A stretch of 64,000 bases of DNA from Tamaricihabitans halophyticus (GTDB lineage Bacteria > Actinomycetota > Actinomycetes > Mycobacteriales > Pseudonocardiaceae), in contig NZ_SLXQ01000009.1 of the NCBI RefSeq assembly GCF_004340875.1, positions 1 through 64,000 on the forward strand, in the 5' to 3' direction. Position numbers and translations under genes: made by a program. This document shows, in pieces, positions 26,086-34,451 of the stretch. Each line of letters opens with the position of its first letter. Within the stretch, counting starts at the first letter, position 1. A model generated the notes under the pieces. That model was not told where the DNA came from. It ran no database searches and saw only the letters and a list, made by a program, of their open reading frames with translations.

Positions 26086-26461
26086 TGCCCAACGACCAGG
26101 CTCGGCCAGCGGCGTTGAACACCAGGTACAGCACGACCCCGCAGAACGCCGCAAGCGGAAGGCCGTACTCCGGCTGACCGGACGGCCCGGTCGCGTACCA
26201 GGCGACGCCGCCAAGCAGGATCTGCACGACGACCGTTGGCGAGCGCGCGCCCCGCTTACCGAGCAGCAGACCGATGCCGCAGGCCAGCACGCCAGCGGTG
26301 AGCACCGCGAAGTAACCGGCTTCGCCGTAGACGTTGGTCCCCGGCCCACTCACCCCGCCGACCAGCAGCGCGATCACGAAAACCAGCCCAGCAAGCCCCT
26401 GCAAACTGACCAGAGCCCCGGCCAGTCGCACCGTACGAGGGGCGTCATCCACCTTGAGCAC
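26054..26461 (-). CDS. small integral membrane protein, hypothetical
   Basis: A 135-residue protein with about four hydrophobic segments (near 13-35, 48-66, 72-90 and 98-117) and a short acidic tail. No family is recognised with confidence; comparable four-helix proteins are common in actinomycetes. The start is GTG. It stands alone between the Scr1-like cluster and the lipid kinase. Confidence 0.65.
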   Translation of the reverse strand: MLKVDDAPRTVRLAGALVSLQGLAGLVFVIALLVGGVSGPGTNVYGEAGYFAVLTAGVLACGIGLLLGKRGARSPTVVVQILLGGVAWYATGPSGQPEYGLPLAAFCGVVLYLVFNAAGRAWSLGITEGEMSEDQ

Positions 26462-26765
26462 GCGAGCAATGACCTTTCTGGTGCGAGGACCGACCCGGCG
26501 GGAACTCTTGACTTTCGCGGTTGCGCACCGAGCGTGAATCGTCCCGATCGTATGCCACCCGGTCGGCCGGTTGTGTGTCGCCGGCTATGCCGGAGGATCA
26601 GTCTTGTCGTCGATGAGATCGGGCGGTCGTCCGGGGTGCACTCGTCACGGCCAGCGGCAGCATCCGGCAGTGTCTGATGAAGGGAGCGCGATCGGCGGTT
26701 AGCGAGCAAGCCAGAAGCGGCACGCGTCATACCCGTACAAGCGTTCGGCATGGCACCGTAGAGGG
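26462..26765. other. divergent intergenic region before the lipid kinase gene
   Basis: About 300 bp without a gene. TTGACT at about 26507 could be part of a promoter reading right, but no well-placed -10 is visible. No repeats, RNA or clear operator were found. Confidence 0.4.
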
Positions 26766-27713
26766 GTGACCTACTCTGCGGTAACGCGAGCTGCGGTAAG
26801 GCGGGCGGTGCTGGTGGTGAACCCACAAGCCACTGCGACCACTCCGGCTGGCCGGGACATTCTGGCCTATGCGCTGTCCAGCGAGCTGAAGCTGGAAGTG
26901 GTGGAGACCGATTACCGTGGGCACGCCATGGACGCGGCCGCACGAGCGGCACTGGAGAACGTGGACCTGGTCGTCGCGCATGGCGGGGACGGCACGGTCA
27001 ACGAAGTGGTGAACGGCCTACGCAGCGCGCCACACGGTGCTCGGGCGCCGATGCTCGGGGTAGTGCCGGGCGGCTCGGCCAATGTGTTCGCGCGTGCCAT
27101 CGGGATCCCGCGCGACCCGGTGGAGGCGACCCACCAGCTGCTCGGCGCGCTCGCCGAAGGCCGCGCGCGCGATGTCGCGCTCGGCAGGGCAGCTGACCGC
27201 TGGTTCACCTTCAACGCCGGCCTCGGCTGGGATGCCGATGTGGTGGCCGGAGTCGAGCGCAAACGCAGCAAGCAGGCCAGCCCCGGGCTCTACGCGCGCA
27301 AGGCCGTCGCCGCCTATCTGCGCCCGCCGCACGGGCGCGCGGAGCTCACCCTGACGATGCCCGGCCAGGAACCGATCGACGGAATCCGCACGGTGTTCCT
27401 GTCGAATACCGACCCGTGGAGTTATCTCGGCAGCCGTCCGCTGCACCTCAACCCCGGTTGTTCCCTGAACGGGGGACTCGGAGTGTTCGCTCTGCGTAGT
27501 CTTTCCTTGCCAACCGTGGTCAAACACCTGGTGCAGGCACTCCGCAAGAACGGCAAACAGCGTGGTCGACGCCTCATTCGCGAAGACAATCTGGAAAAAC
27601 TGAGCATAACGGCGACACAACCGGTAAACTTGCAGGTGGACGGCGACTTGCTGGGGCAGCGCACGGCCGTGGAGTTCAGCTGTACTCCGCGCGCGCTCCG
27701 CGTGGTTGCGTGA
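26766..27713 (+). CDS. diacylglycerol kinase family lipid kinase
   Basis: A 315-residue soluble lipid kinase of the DAGK/sphingosine kinase/YegS fold. The nucleotide loop VAHGGDGTVNEVVNG (GGDGT at 73-77) and GVVPGGSANVFARAIGIP are diagnostic; the C-terminal beta domain ends with VNLQVDGDLLG. The lipid substrate (diacylglycerol, phosphatidylinositol or other) cannot be read. It corresponds to Rv3218 next to whiB1 in mycobacteria. The GTG start is preceded by GAGGG that is very close, so the exact start is uncertain. Confidence 0.88.
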   Translation: MTYSAVTRAAVRRAVLVVNPQATATTPAGRDILAYALSSELKLEVVETDYRGHAMDAAARAALENVDLVVAHGGDGTVNEVVNGLRSAPHGARAPMLGVVPGGSANVFARAIGIPRDPVEATHQLLGALAEGRARDVALGRAADRWFTFNAGLGWDADVVAGVERKRSKQASPGLYARKAVAAYLRPPHGRAELTLTMPGQEPIDGIRTVFLSNTDPWSYLGSRPLHLNPGCSLNGGLGVFALRSLSLPTVVKHLVQALRKNGKQRGRRLIREDNLEKLSITATQPVNLQVDGDLLGQRTAVEFSCTPRALRVVA

Positions 27714-27781
27714 TCCACCCCGGCTACGACGATTGGCTTAGTAGCTGTCCGAAAGCGCTGGTCAATAGACGTAGATCGTTC

Positions 27782-27845
27782 GGGTGAGTTCACCCACCTC
27801 GCTGGATAGACCCTTGACATTCACGCTGTTCGTGAAAGTATTCAC
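27782..27845 (+). promoter_or_regulatory. whiB1 promoter region with three GTGA/TCAC palindromes
   Basis: GGGTGA-gt-TCACCC (27782-27795), TTCACG-ctgtt-CGTGAA (27820-27836) and GTGAA-agta-TTCAC (27832-27845), the last two sharing a half-site. TTGACA at 27814-27819 is a good -35 just before them, and TATTCA at 27839-27844 a possible -10. The half-sites resemble CRP/GlxR-type or GntR-type operators; mycobacterial whiB1 is controlled by a CRP protein. The regulator is inferred, the palindromes are direct. Confidence 0.55.
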
Positions 27846-27919
27846 AAGCACCCCAAAGACCGCATGTATCGATGACGGCGCGATGAGCCGCGCCGAAGCA
27901 CTTAGAGGAGCACCAAACA

Positions 27920-28174
27920 ATGGACTGGCGCGATCGCGCAGCCTGCCGTGACGAGGACCCTGAGCTGTTCTTCCCCGTGGGGACTAGCGGTCCTGCGCTC
28001 TTGCAGGTTGCCGAAGCGAAAGCCGTCTGCCACCGCTGCACCGTTGCTTCCGACTGCCTTTCCTGGGCGCTGAGCAGCGGGCAGGACTCCGGCGTATGGG
28101 GCGGTATGAGTGAAGATGAGCGTCGCGCGTTGAAGCGGCGCAACGTGGCGCTGCGGACGCGCAGCAACGTCTGA
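27920..28174 (+). CDS. whiB1: WhiB1 transcriptional regulator
   Basis: An 84-residue iron-sulfur regulator. The four cluster ligands are Cys9, Cys37, Cys40 and Cys46 (CHRC at 37-40), followed by the G-W turn GVWGGM and the basic C-terminal stretch RRALKRRNVALRTR. In mycobacteria WhiB1 binds the primary sigma factor region 4 and reacts with nitric oxide; length and neighbours (lipid kinase, PdtaS-like kinase) match whiB1 there. GAGGAG lies about 10 nt before the ATG. A perfect 17-bp hairpin follows. Confidence 0.95.
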   Translation: MDWRDRAACRDEDPELFFPVGTSGPALLQVAEAKAVCHRCTVASDCLSWALSSGQDSGVWGGMSEDERRALKRRNVALRTRSNV

Positions 28175-28193
28175 CAACTAGATACCCGAGAAC

Positions 28194-28234
28194 ATTTCAG
28201 GGCCGGCACCGAATTCTGGTGCCGGCCCTGAAAT
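28194..28234. terminator. bidirectional terminator between whiB1 and the PdtaS-like kinase
   Basis: ATTTCAGGGCCGGCACC pairs perfectly (17 bp) with GGTGCCGGCCCTGAAAT around a 7-nt GAATTCT loop. The A/T-rich ends give a short T-rich tail in both directions, suitable for stopping both convergent transcripts. Confidence 0.85.
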
Positions 28235-28272
28235 CTGTGTGCTGAGTTACCGCGCTTCGCGAGCAAAGCCGT

Positions 28273-29754
28273 TCAGCGACGCGGGTTGAGCGGCACCCGC
28301 AGCTCCGCCTCAGTCCCTTGTGGACTCCGCGGGCGCAGCGACAGCGAGCCGCGCAACTCCGAATCGACCAGGGTGCGCACGATCTGCAGACCAAGCCCCT
28401 CGGTGCGCTCCAAGGAAAATCCCGGTGGCAGTCCCTTGCCGTCGTCCGAGATCACCACGTCCAACCACTTCGCGGAACGCTCCGCGCGCAGCGAGACATG
28501 GCCATCGCCACCGTCCGAATAGGCGTGTTGGTGGGCGTTCTGCACCAGTTCGGTGAGCACCATCACCAGTGGCGTTGCCAACGCGGCGGAGACCACCCCG
28601 AAGCTTCCCTCGGTGGCCAGCCGCACCTGGTTCTCCGAACCACTCATCTCGCCGACCATCGGCAACACCTTGCCGAGTAACTCGTCCAGATCCACCCGCT
28701 CGTCCACCGAAATCGACAGTGCCTCGTGCACCATCGCGATGGACGCGACCCTGCGCACCGATTCGCCAAGAGCTTCCTTCGCGTCCGGGCTCGCCGTGCG
28801 GCGGAACTGTAGCCGCAGCAACGCGGCCACGGTCTGCAAGTTGTTCTTCACCCGGTGATGGATCTCGCGGATGGTGGCGTCCTTGGAAAGCAGCGCCCGG
28901 TCCCGCCGTTTCACCTCGGTCACATCGCGCACCAGAACGAGCGCACCGGCCGCCTTGCCCTTCGGGCGCAGCGGGAGCGCACGAAACAGCGCCGAAGCGC
29001 CACGCCGCGACTCGGCCTCGATCCGCGCCCCCGGCGTACCCTCCAGCGCACCGAGAATGCAGTGCGCCACTTCCGTGGCGTCAAACGGATCCGCGATCAG
29101 CGACCGGGTCAGTGGCGCGAGCCGTTCACTCCCGAGATCGGCGGCCAGCCCCATCCGATGATAGGCGGACAGCGCGTTCGGGCTCGCGAAGGCCACCGCG
29201 CCGGTCGGGTCCAGCCGGATGAACCCGTCGCCGACCCTGGGGCTGGTGTGCACGTCGGTGCTCGGGGCGGGAACGGGGAAACTGCCGTCGGTGATCATCT
29301 GGCAGAGATCCGCGGCGCTGCCCAGATAGGCGATCTCCAACGGGCTCGGCACCCTGGCGGTGGCGAGGTTCGTTTCCCTGGACAGCACGGCGATCACCGT
29401 TCCGGCGAGCACGACGGGGATGGACTCGCGGCGCATCGGGGTGTCCTGGTGCCAGTGCGGGTCCTCCTCCCGGCAGATCCGCGTTTCCCGGTACGCGCGG
29501 TAAAGCTGCGGATGTTCCGCGGCGCTGACCCTGCGGCCCACCGAATCCTCGGCGTGTACGGTCGTCGCGGTGGTCGGCCGGGCCTGCGCCACGCACACGT
29601 AGTCGTCGTCCTCGTCGTCGCGTACCCACATCAGGAAGTCCGCGAAGGACAGATCGGCGAGTAACTGCCACTCGGCTACCACGGTCTGCAGGTGCTGCAC
29701 CTGTTTACCGGAGAGCTGGGTGTGCTCGGCGAGTAGGTCAGAAAGCGTGGTCAC
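28273..29754 (-). CDS. pdtaS: PdtaS-like sensor histidine kinase
   Basis: A 493-residue cytosolic kinase of the HisKA_2/HWE type: a GAF-like domain (about 1-155), a PAS-like domain (about 170-285), then the dimerisation helix with EIHHRVKNNLQTVAALL (His299/His300) and an ATPase domain with ELVQNAHQHA and SDDGKGLPPGF. The mycobacterial counterpart (Rv3220c) phosphorylates the RNA-binding antiterminator PdtaR, coupling envelope or metal signals to RNA-level control. No PdtaR gene is in the window. The start is GTG. It is convergent with whiB1. Confidence 0.9.
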   Translation of the reverse strand: MTTLSDLLAEHTQLSGKQVQHLQTVVAEWQLLADLSFADFLMWVRDDEDDDYVCVAQARPTTATTVHAEDSVGRRVSAAEHPQLYRAYRETRICREEDPHWHQDTPMRRESIPVVLAGTVIAVLSRETNLATARVPSPLEIAYLGSAADLCQMITDGSFPVPAPSTDVHTSPRVGDGFIRLDPTGAVAFASPNALSAYHRMGLAADLGSERLAPLTRSLIADPFDATEVAHCILGALEGTPGARIEAESRRGASALFRALPLRPKGKAAGALVLVRDVTEVKRRDRALLSKDATIREIHHRVKNNLQTVAALLRLQFRRTASPDAKEALGESVRRVASIAMVHEALSISVDERVDLDELLGKVLPMVGEMSGSENQVRLATEGSFGVVSAALATPLVMVLTELVQNAHQHAYSDGGDGHVSLRAERSAKWLDVVISDDGKGLPPGFSLERTEGLGLQIVRTLVDSELRGSLSLRPRSPQGTEAELRVPLNPRR

Positions 29755-29848
29755 GGCGCGCCCGGTACCCCAATCCAGCTCAGATGAACGTCTCCGGCAA
29801 CATTAACCTTAAAGAACGCTGTCACACTTGAAGACGTGAGGAGATTCC

Positions 29849-29923
29849 ATGGCGAAGCGAGCGCGGAAGCGTCGCGACCGGCGCAAGCGGGGCGCAAACC
29901 ACGGTAAGCGCCCGAACAGCTGA
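29849..29923 (+). CDS. ribosomal protein bL37 (24 residues)
   Basis: A 24-residue very basic peptide, MAKRARKRRDRRKR followed by GANHGKRPNS. This matches the tiny large-subunit protein bL37 found in mycobacterial ribosome structures and conserved in actinomycetes. GTGAGGAG precedes the ATG and a strong terminator follows 12 bp after the stop, so it is a dedicated short transcription unit. It lies between the PdtaS-like kinase and rsrA genes. Confidence 0.85.
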   Translation: MAKRARKRRDRRKRGANHGKRPNS

Positions 29924-29934
29924 CCAGACGCGAA

Positions 29935-29977
29935 AGGCCCCGGCTCGTCCACCAGGACGGGACCGGGGCCATTTCGG
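29935..29977. terminator. intrinsic terminator after bL37
   Basis: GGCCCCGG (29936-29943) pairs with CCGGGGCC (29963-29970), with an inner GTCC-acca-GGAC hairpin, followed by ATTTCGGTT. It also sits just past the end of the convergent rsrA gene, so it may act in both directions. Confidence 0.78.
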
Positions 29978-29990
29978 TTCGGCGGGCTGC

Positions 29991-30293
29991 TCAACCGTGC
30001 TGCGCGGTCGGGCCATCCTGCGCGGTACTCGCCCGGTACTCGATCACGGTCTGTCGGATCGTCGCGCGCAGTCGATCCTTGAACTCGTCCGGCGCATGCT
30101 CCCCACCGCATTTGCGCGCCAGCAGCAGCTTCAGATGTTCATGGATGCCGTACTGCTCGAGGCACGGCTCGCACTCATCCAGATGATGCTGCAAGGTCGA
30201 ACGGCGCGGCTGGTTGCATTCGTCGTCGAGCAACAGCCAGACCTCGGCCAGCACCTCGGAGCAAGGCGTCTCATGGGGCTTTCCGCAGCTCAT
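29991..30293 (-). CDS. rsrA: mycothiol-system anti-sigma factor RsrA/RshA
   Basis: A 100-residue zinc anti-sigma factor that sequesters SigR under reducing conditions and releases it when its thiols form a disulfide. Ligands are His37, Cys41 and Cys44 (HHLDECEPC) together with Cys11 upstream, as in streptomycete RsrA; Cys3 and Cys26 are extra. Its ATG overlaps the TGA of sigR (ATGA), ensuring matched synthesis. The rsrA end faces bL37. Confidence 0.93.
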   Translation of the reverse strand: MSCGKPHETPCSEVLAEVWLLLDDECNQPRRSTLQHHLDECEPCLEQYGIHEHLKLLLARKCGGEHAPDEFKDRLRATIRQTVIEYRASTAQDGPTAQHG

Positions 30294-31075
30294 GAATTCG
30301 CCACCTCCTGCTGTTTGCCACGCAGGAAGCCACGCTCGGAAGCGACCCCGGTCAGCAGGTCCCGCAGCTGCCTGCGGCCCCGGTGCAGCCGGGACATCAC
30401 GGTGCCGATCGGCGTCTCCATGATGTCGGCGATCTCCTTGTACGGGAAACCCTCAACGTCGGCGAGGTACACCGCCAGCCGGAAATCCTCCGGCAGCTGC
30501 TGAAGCGCTTCCTTGACGTCCGTGTCCGGCAGCCGGTCCATCGCTTCGACCTCGGCCGAACGCAGCCCGCTCGAGGTGTGGCTTTCGGCCTGGGCGATCT
30601 GCCAGTCGGTGATCTCCTCGGTCGGCTCCTGCCGCGGCTGCCGCTGCTTCTTCCGGTAGGAGTTGATGTAGGTGTTGGTGAGGATCCGGTACAGCCACGC
30701 CTTCAGGTTCGTCCCCCTGGTGAAGGAGTGAAACGCGCCATAGGCCTTGAGGTAGGTCTCCTGCACCAGGTCCTCGGCGTCCGCGGGATTGCGCGTCATC
30801 CGCATCGCGGCAGAGTACAGCTGGTCGAGCAACGGCATCGCATCGCGTTCGAACCGCTCGGTGCGTTCCGCCGCGGTCTCTGCAACGTCGGGCCGGGTGT
30901 TCTCGGTAACGGTGTCCGTGGTCGATGCGGTTGTGGTGTGCGACTCGACCCTCTCCTTCGGTTCCGCTGTCGCCTGTTCAGCCAACTGCGCTTGTCCAGT
31001 TGACTGGGCCTGTTCCGTGCGGCCGGATTCGCCGGGCTCCCGCCCCTCCGCCGGCCGGTGTGTGCTCGGCAACAC
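30290..31075 (-). CDS. sigR: redox-responsive ECF sigma factor SigR (SigH)
   Basis: An ECF sigma factor for the thiol-oxidative stress regulon. Region 2 is [38 protein letters not shown] with [25 protein letters not shown]; region 4 is [36 protein letters not shown]. The conserved protein begins near [12 protein letters not shown], but no start codon lies just upstream; the frame stays open for about 145 residues, rich in Thr, Glu and Gln. The GTG at 31075 (or TTG at 31072, behind GAAGGGG) is a compromise; GTG at 31282 directly follows a SigR-type promoter and would give a 330-residue form. Streptomycetes make a comparable extended, unstable SigR form from an autoregulated promoter. Confidence 0.85.
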   Translation of the reverse strand: MLPSTHRPAEGREPGESGRTEQAQSTGQAQLAEQATAEPKERVESHTTTASTTDTVTENTRPDVAETAAERTERFERDAMPLLDQLYSAAMRMTRNPADAEDLVQETYLKAYGAFHSFTRGTNLKAWLYRILTNTYINSYRKKQRQPRQEPTEEITDWQIAQAESHTSSGLRSAEVEAMDRLPDTDVKEALQQLPEDFRLAVYLADVEGFPYKEIADIMETPIGTVMSRLHRGRRQLRDLLTGVASERGFLRGKQQEVANS

Positions 31076-31291
31076 ATCCCCTTCAAGCCGTACGCCGGCA
31101 CGGTCGGTCCCCTGCTGACCCGTTCCGGCGATCGTGTGAGCCGCTTTCGAGGATACGCGGTGCGTGCCCGGTCGGCAGTGCGTCGGCCCCTGGGCAGCGG
31201 CGGGTCCGGACTTGGCTGGACCCGTGCTTGGCGGGGACACTCGGCGACTCGCGCGCGACCGCGGGGTGGTTAGCTGTGGCACGTCCGGCAC

Positions 31292-31318
31292 AACGCGAAG
31301 CCCCGGCGAAACATTCCC
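31292..31318 (-). promoter_or_regulatory. candidate autoregulatory SigR-type promoter of sigR
   Basis: On the minus strand GGGAAT (31318-31313) is followed after exactly 18 nt by GTT (31294-31292). Transcription would start near 31286, four bases before an in-frame GTG at 31282. Autoregulation through such a promoter is known for sigR and sigH. Confidence 0.6.
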
Positions 31319-31341
31319 GCGAAGGTTCTACTGGCCCAGCC

Positions 31342-31956
31342 CTATTGGCCCAGGGGCCGAAGTTCCCTGCCCAACCAGTCGGCGACGGCGCGGGAGATCG
31401 CGTCCGGTTCGCGGTCCAGTGCATGGGTGCCCCGCAGGTAAACCACCTCACGTTTGCGGGCGGCCTCAGGCTGGCCGAACGGATCGGCTTCCCCCTGCAC
31501 GATCAACGTGGGCACCGGGACGGCCTCCAGTTCGGGCAGCCGGGTTTTCTCCGGCTTGCCCGGCGGGTGCAACGGGAAGGCCAGGCAGAGCACGGCGACC
31601 GCGCCACCGTCGGCCGCGGTGCGGCACGCCACCCGCGCGCCAGAGGATCGGCCGCCGAAGACGACCGGCACCCCGTCGAACCAGTGCTCGCTCAGCTCCT
31701 CGACGACGGCGAGCCAGCTGGCGTCCAGTTGCTTCGCGGGAGCCGGTGCCCGCCGGCCGGCAACCCGGTATGGCTGTTCGACCAGCGCCACGTGCACACC
31801 AGCCTCGCTGGCACCGCGCGCCGCGGCCACCAGATCGGTCGCGCCGATCCCGCCGCCCGCGCCGTGTCCGAGCAGCAACGCCGCCTTGCCTTCGGGGGCA
31901 CAGTGCAGCTCGGCACGAGCGGTGCCGTGCGGCGTCTCGATCTCCACGGTGGTCAT
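31342..31956 (-). CDS. alpha/beta hydrolase, KANL3/Tex30-like family
   Basis: A 204-residue cytosolic alpha/beta hydrolase. LLLGHGAGGG forms the oxyanion region; the nucleophile elbow is GGRSSGARVA (Ser104); Asp158 (QGEADPFG) and His178 (GTHALD) complete the triad. The substrate is unknown; the family includes dienelactone-hydrolase-like esterases and the eukaryotic KANL3/Tex30 group. Its ATG overlaps the stop of the SRAP gene (ATGA), so the two are co-translated, and its stop is 24 bp before the sigR promoter. Confidence 0.82.
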   Translation of the reverse strand: MTTVEIETPHGTARAELHCAPEGKAALLLGHGAGGGIGATDLVAAARGASEAGVHVALVEQPYRVAGRRAPAPAKQLDASWLAVVEELSEHWFDGVPVVFGGRSSGARVACRTAADGGAVAVLCLAFPLHPPGKPEKTRLPELEAVPVPTLIVQGEADPFGQPEAARKREVVYLRGTHALDREPDAISRAVADWLGRELRPLGQ

Positions 31957-32774
31957 CGCGCCCGGGTTCCCGAGGTCTCGCTGACCCGCGCTTCGCCGCC
32001 CGCGTCGAACAGGGTCGGCGAGTCACCACCGACCGCGCCGAGGTCGACAGCCGGCTCGACCCGGTCGAGCAGTTCGGGCCCGTTGTTCCGGACGCTGTTC
32101 ACCGCGCTGGACACCGGGCGCAGCTCCAGGCCGTCCACCACGTCCAGGCCGGGCGGTTCAAGGAGATCCGTGGCATCGGCCACGTCTGGGTCCAGCCAGC
32201 GTGCCCAGTTGTCCGGCTGCATCAGCAGCGGCATCCGGTCGTGCACCTCGGTCAGCTGACCGATCGCGGCCGTGGTGAGCACCGTGCAGGTCACCAGCGG
32301 AGGGGTGTCTGGTTCGGCGTCCTTGGCCCGCCAGGTCTCCCAGAGACCGGCGAACGCGAGGCTGGCTCCGCTTGGATCGGTCATATAGAACGGCTGCTTG
32401 CCTTCGGGATCCCTGCGCCATTCGAACCAGCCGTCCGCGGGAATCAGGCAACGCCGTTTCTTCATCGCCGCGCGAAACGCCGGTTTGCTCGACGCCGTCT
32501 CCGACCGGGCGTTGATCATGCGAGCGCCGCCGGCCGAATCCTTTGCCCAGAACGGTACGAGCCCCCAGCGCATCAGCCGCAGGGTGCGTTCGGTGCGCTG
32601 CTGGTCTGGTTCGCCATCGTCGTTCCGTGGATGCCGCTGCACCACGGTCGGCACCGTTTTCGTCGGCGCCACGTTGTGGTTCGGCTTCGGCGCCTGGCCC
32701 TCGGTCGCGTCCGTCGCGCCGAACTCCTCGACGAGCTTGGCCGGATTCTTGGTGACCGCATACCGTCCACACAC
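31953..32774 (-). CDS. SRAP domain protein (HMCES/YedK family)
   Basis: A 273-residue SOS-response-associated peptidase-like protein that forms a covalent thiazolidine link with abasic sites in single-stranded DNA, protecting them. Catalytic residues are Cys2 (exposed after Met removal), Asn88 (INARSET), Glu118 (GWFEW) and His178 (VHDRMP). The GTG at 32774 is chosen because Cys must be residue 2 and GGGAGG lies 9 nt upstream. An insertion at about 48-62 is charged. It corresponds to Rv3226c near rsgA in mycobacteria. Confidence 0.93.
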   Translation of the reverse strand: MCGRYAVTKNPAKLVEEFGATDATEGQAPKPNHNVAPTKTVPTVVQRHPRNDDGEPDQQRTERTLRLMRWGLVPFWAKDSAGGARMINARSETASSKPAFRAAMKKRRCLIPADGWFEWRRDPEGKQPFYMTDPSGASLAFAGLWETWRAKDAEPDTPPLVTCTVLTTAAIGQLTEVHDRMPLLMQPDNWARWLDPDVADATDLLEPPGLDVVDGLELRPVSSAVNSVRNNGPELLDRVEPAVDLGAVGGDSPTLFDAGGEARVSETSGTRAR

Positions 32775-32931
32775 GGCAACCACCTCCCTGTACATGCATC
32801 GTGGCATGCCCGTCCGACAACGGCGAGCGAAGCCGACAATACGGGTGCGCGCCAATGGCGCACTGGTTTCGCGGAGATCCATGCAACGATGGATCCGAAC
32901 ACGCCGCGCGACAGAGGGACGAGACTATCCG

Positions 32932-33948
32932 GTGAGCCGCAGGGATTGGCGCAAGCTCGACGAGAGCGATGTACGGGTGCGGCCCGGTAAGGGCTCGCGA
33001 CCGCGCAGCAAGCGTCGACCCGAGCACTCGGACGCGGTGTCGGCCATGGTGACCGGGGTGGACCGGGGGCGATGGACCTGCGCACTCGAAGCGACGCACG
33101 GTCGCGAGGTGATCGCGATGCGTGCACGCGAGCTCGGCCGGACGCCGATCGTGGTTGGCGATCAGGTCGATCTGGTCGGCGATACCAGCGGCCGACCGGA
33201 CTCGCTGGCCAGGATCGTGCGCGTGCACCCACGGACGAGCGTGCTGCGGCGCACCGCCGACGATGATGACCCCTACGAGCGCGTCGTGGTGGCGAACGCG
33301 GAACGGCTGCTGATCGTCACCGCGCTGGCCGATCCGCCGCCACGCACCGGCTTCGTGGACCGTTGCCTGGTCGCTGCCTATGCCGGTGGCCTCGAACCGG
33401 TGTTGTGCTTCACCAAATCCGACCTGGCCGACGCCGAGGAGCTGATCGCCAGGTACGCCGAACTCGAACTACCGATCGAGATCACCCGGTTCGACCAGGA
33501 ACCGGCCTCGCTGGCAGGCGAGCTCGCCGGCAGGGTTACCGCGCTCGTCGGGCATTCCGGCGTTGGAAAGTCCACTTTGGTCAATCGGCTGGTGCCGGAT
33601 GCGGTGCTGGCCACCGGAGAGGTCAGCGCGGTCGGCAAGGGACGGCACACCTCGGTCGCCGCCGTCGCGTTGCCACTGCCAGCGGGGGGATGGGTGATCG
33701 ACACCCCCGGTATCCGCTCGTTCGGGCTCGCGCACGTGACGCCGGACGATATCGTCTCGGCCTTCCCGGAATTCGCCGAAGCCGCCGAGGAATGTCCCTC
33801 CGGCTGCGGGCATCTCGGCGAACCGGCCGATCCGGACTGCGCGCTGGACGAGCTCGCCGGCACCGGCGGGGCGACAGCGGGCCGGCTGACCTCGTTGCGC
33901 CGGCTCCTCGCGTCCCGCGCCGGCCTGGACGAGCACGCCGATCGCTGA
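32932..33948 (+). CDS. rsgA: ribosome small subunit GTPase RsgA
   Basis: A 338-residue circularly permuted GTPase that checks 30S subunit maturation. After an OB-fold (about 35-100) the G motifs occur in permuted order: TKSD (161-164, G4), GHSGVGKST (207-215, G1) and DTPG (257-260, G3). The C-terminal zinc site uses Cys288, Cys292, His294 and Cys303. The N-terminal 30 residues are basic and suited to rRNA contact. The start is GTG at 32932; GAGGGAC lies a little far upstream. aroA, usually just before rsgA in actinomycetes, is absent here. Confidence 0.93.
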   Translation: MSRRDWRKLDESDVRVRPGKGSRPRSKRRPEHSDAVSAMVTGVDRGRWTCALEATHGREVIAMRARELGRTPIVVGDQVDLVGDTSGRPDSLARIVRVHPRTSVLRRTADDDDPYERVVVANAERLLIVTALADPPPRTGFVDRCLVAAYAGGLEPVLCFTKSDLADAEELIARYAELELPIEITRFDQEPASLAGELAGRVTALVGHSGVGKSTLVNRLVPDAVLATGEVSAVGKGRHTSVAAVALPLPAGGWVIDTPGIRSFGLAHVTPDDIVSAFPEFAEAAEECPSGCGHLGEPADPDCALDELAGTGGATAGRLTSLRRLLASRAGLDEHADR

Positions 33949-33959
33949 CCCGCGCGACG

Positions 33960-34451
33960 CTAGAGCAGTTCGAGCAGGAACGGCAGCTCCTGGGTGGCGT
34001 ACCAGGACAGCTCGTGATCCTCGGCATCGCCAAGGGTGAACTCCGCGTCCGGGTCGCCGAGGTCGGCCGCGTCCACCACCTTCGCGGCGGCCCGCACGTG
34101 ATCCTCCGCATCCGGGGTATCCACGTGCAGCGCGGCGATCATGCTCAGCGCGACCGGCCCGGGCAGCCGGACCACCGCATGGTCCAGATCGGGGCGCGGC
34201 TTGGCATCCGGCACATCGGCACTGACCACGACTCGCCGCGCCGGTTCGGCGTCGTCCGCCCCCAGCAAGCGCAACGAGGCGCGCGCCGCTTCGAGCAACG
34301 CCGCGTACTCCAGTTCCTCGGCCGAACCGGTCGTATACGACTCGCGCAGCGCGGGGGTGAGTGCGAAAGCGGTACCGCTCAACGCACGCAGCTCGCCGTT
34401 GTCGAGTAGCTGACGCAACATCGCGATCGTCGCTGGAATGTAGACCCTCAC
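33960..34451 (-). CDS. DUF6912 family protein (Rv3231c-like)
   Basis: A 163-residue actinobacterial protein of unknown function. It begins MRVYIPATIAMLRQLLDNGELRAL and has acidic helical segments and ELSWYATQELPFLLELL at the end, as in the family. Position between rsgA and a WS/DGAT gene matches Rv3231c. The start is GTG overlapping the TGA of the WS/DGAT gene (GTGA), so the two are coupled. No catalytic motif or membrane segment is visible. Confidence 0.75.
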   Translation of the reverse strand: MRVYIPATIAMLRQLLDNGELRALSGTAFALTPALRESYTTGSAEELEYAALLEAARASLRLLGADDAEPARRVVVSADVPDAKPRPDLDHAVVRLPGPVALSMIAALHVDTPDAEDHVRAAAKVVDAADLGDPDAEFTLGDAEDHELSWYATQELPFLLELL

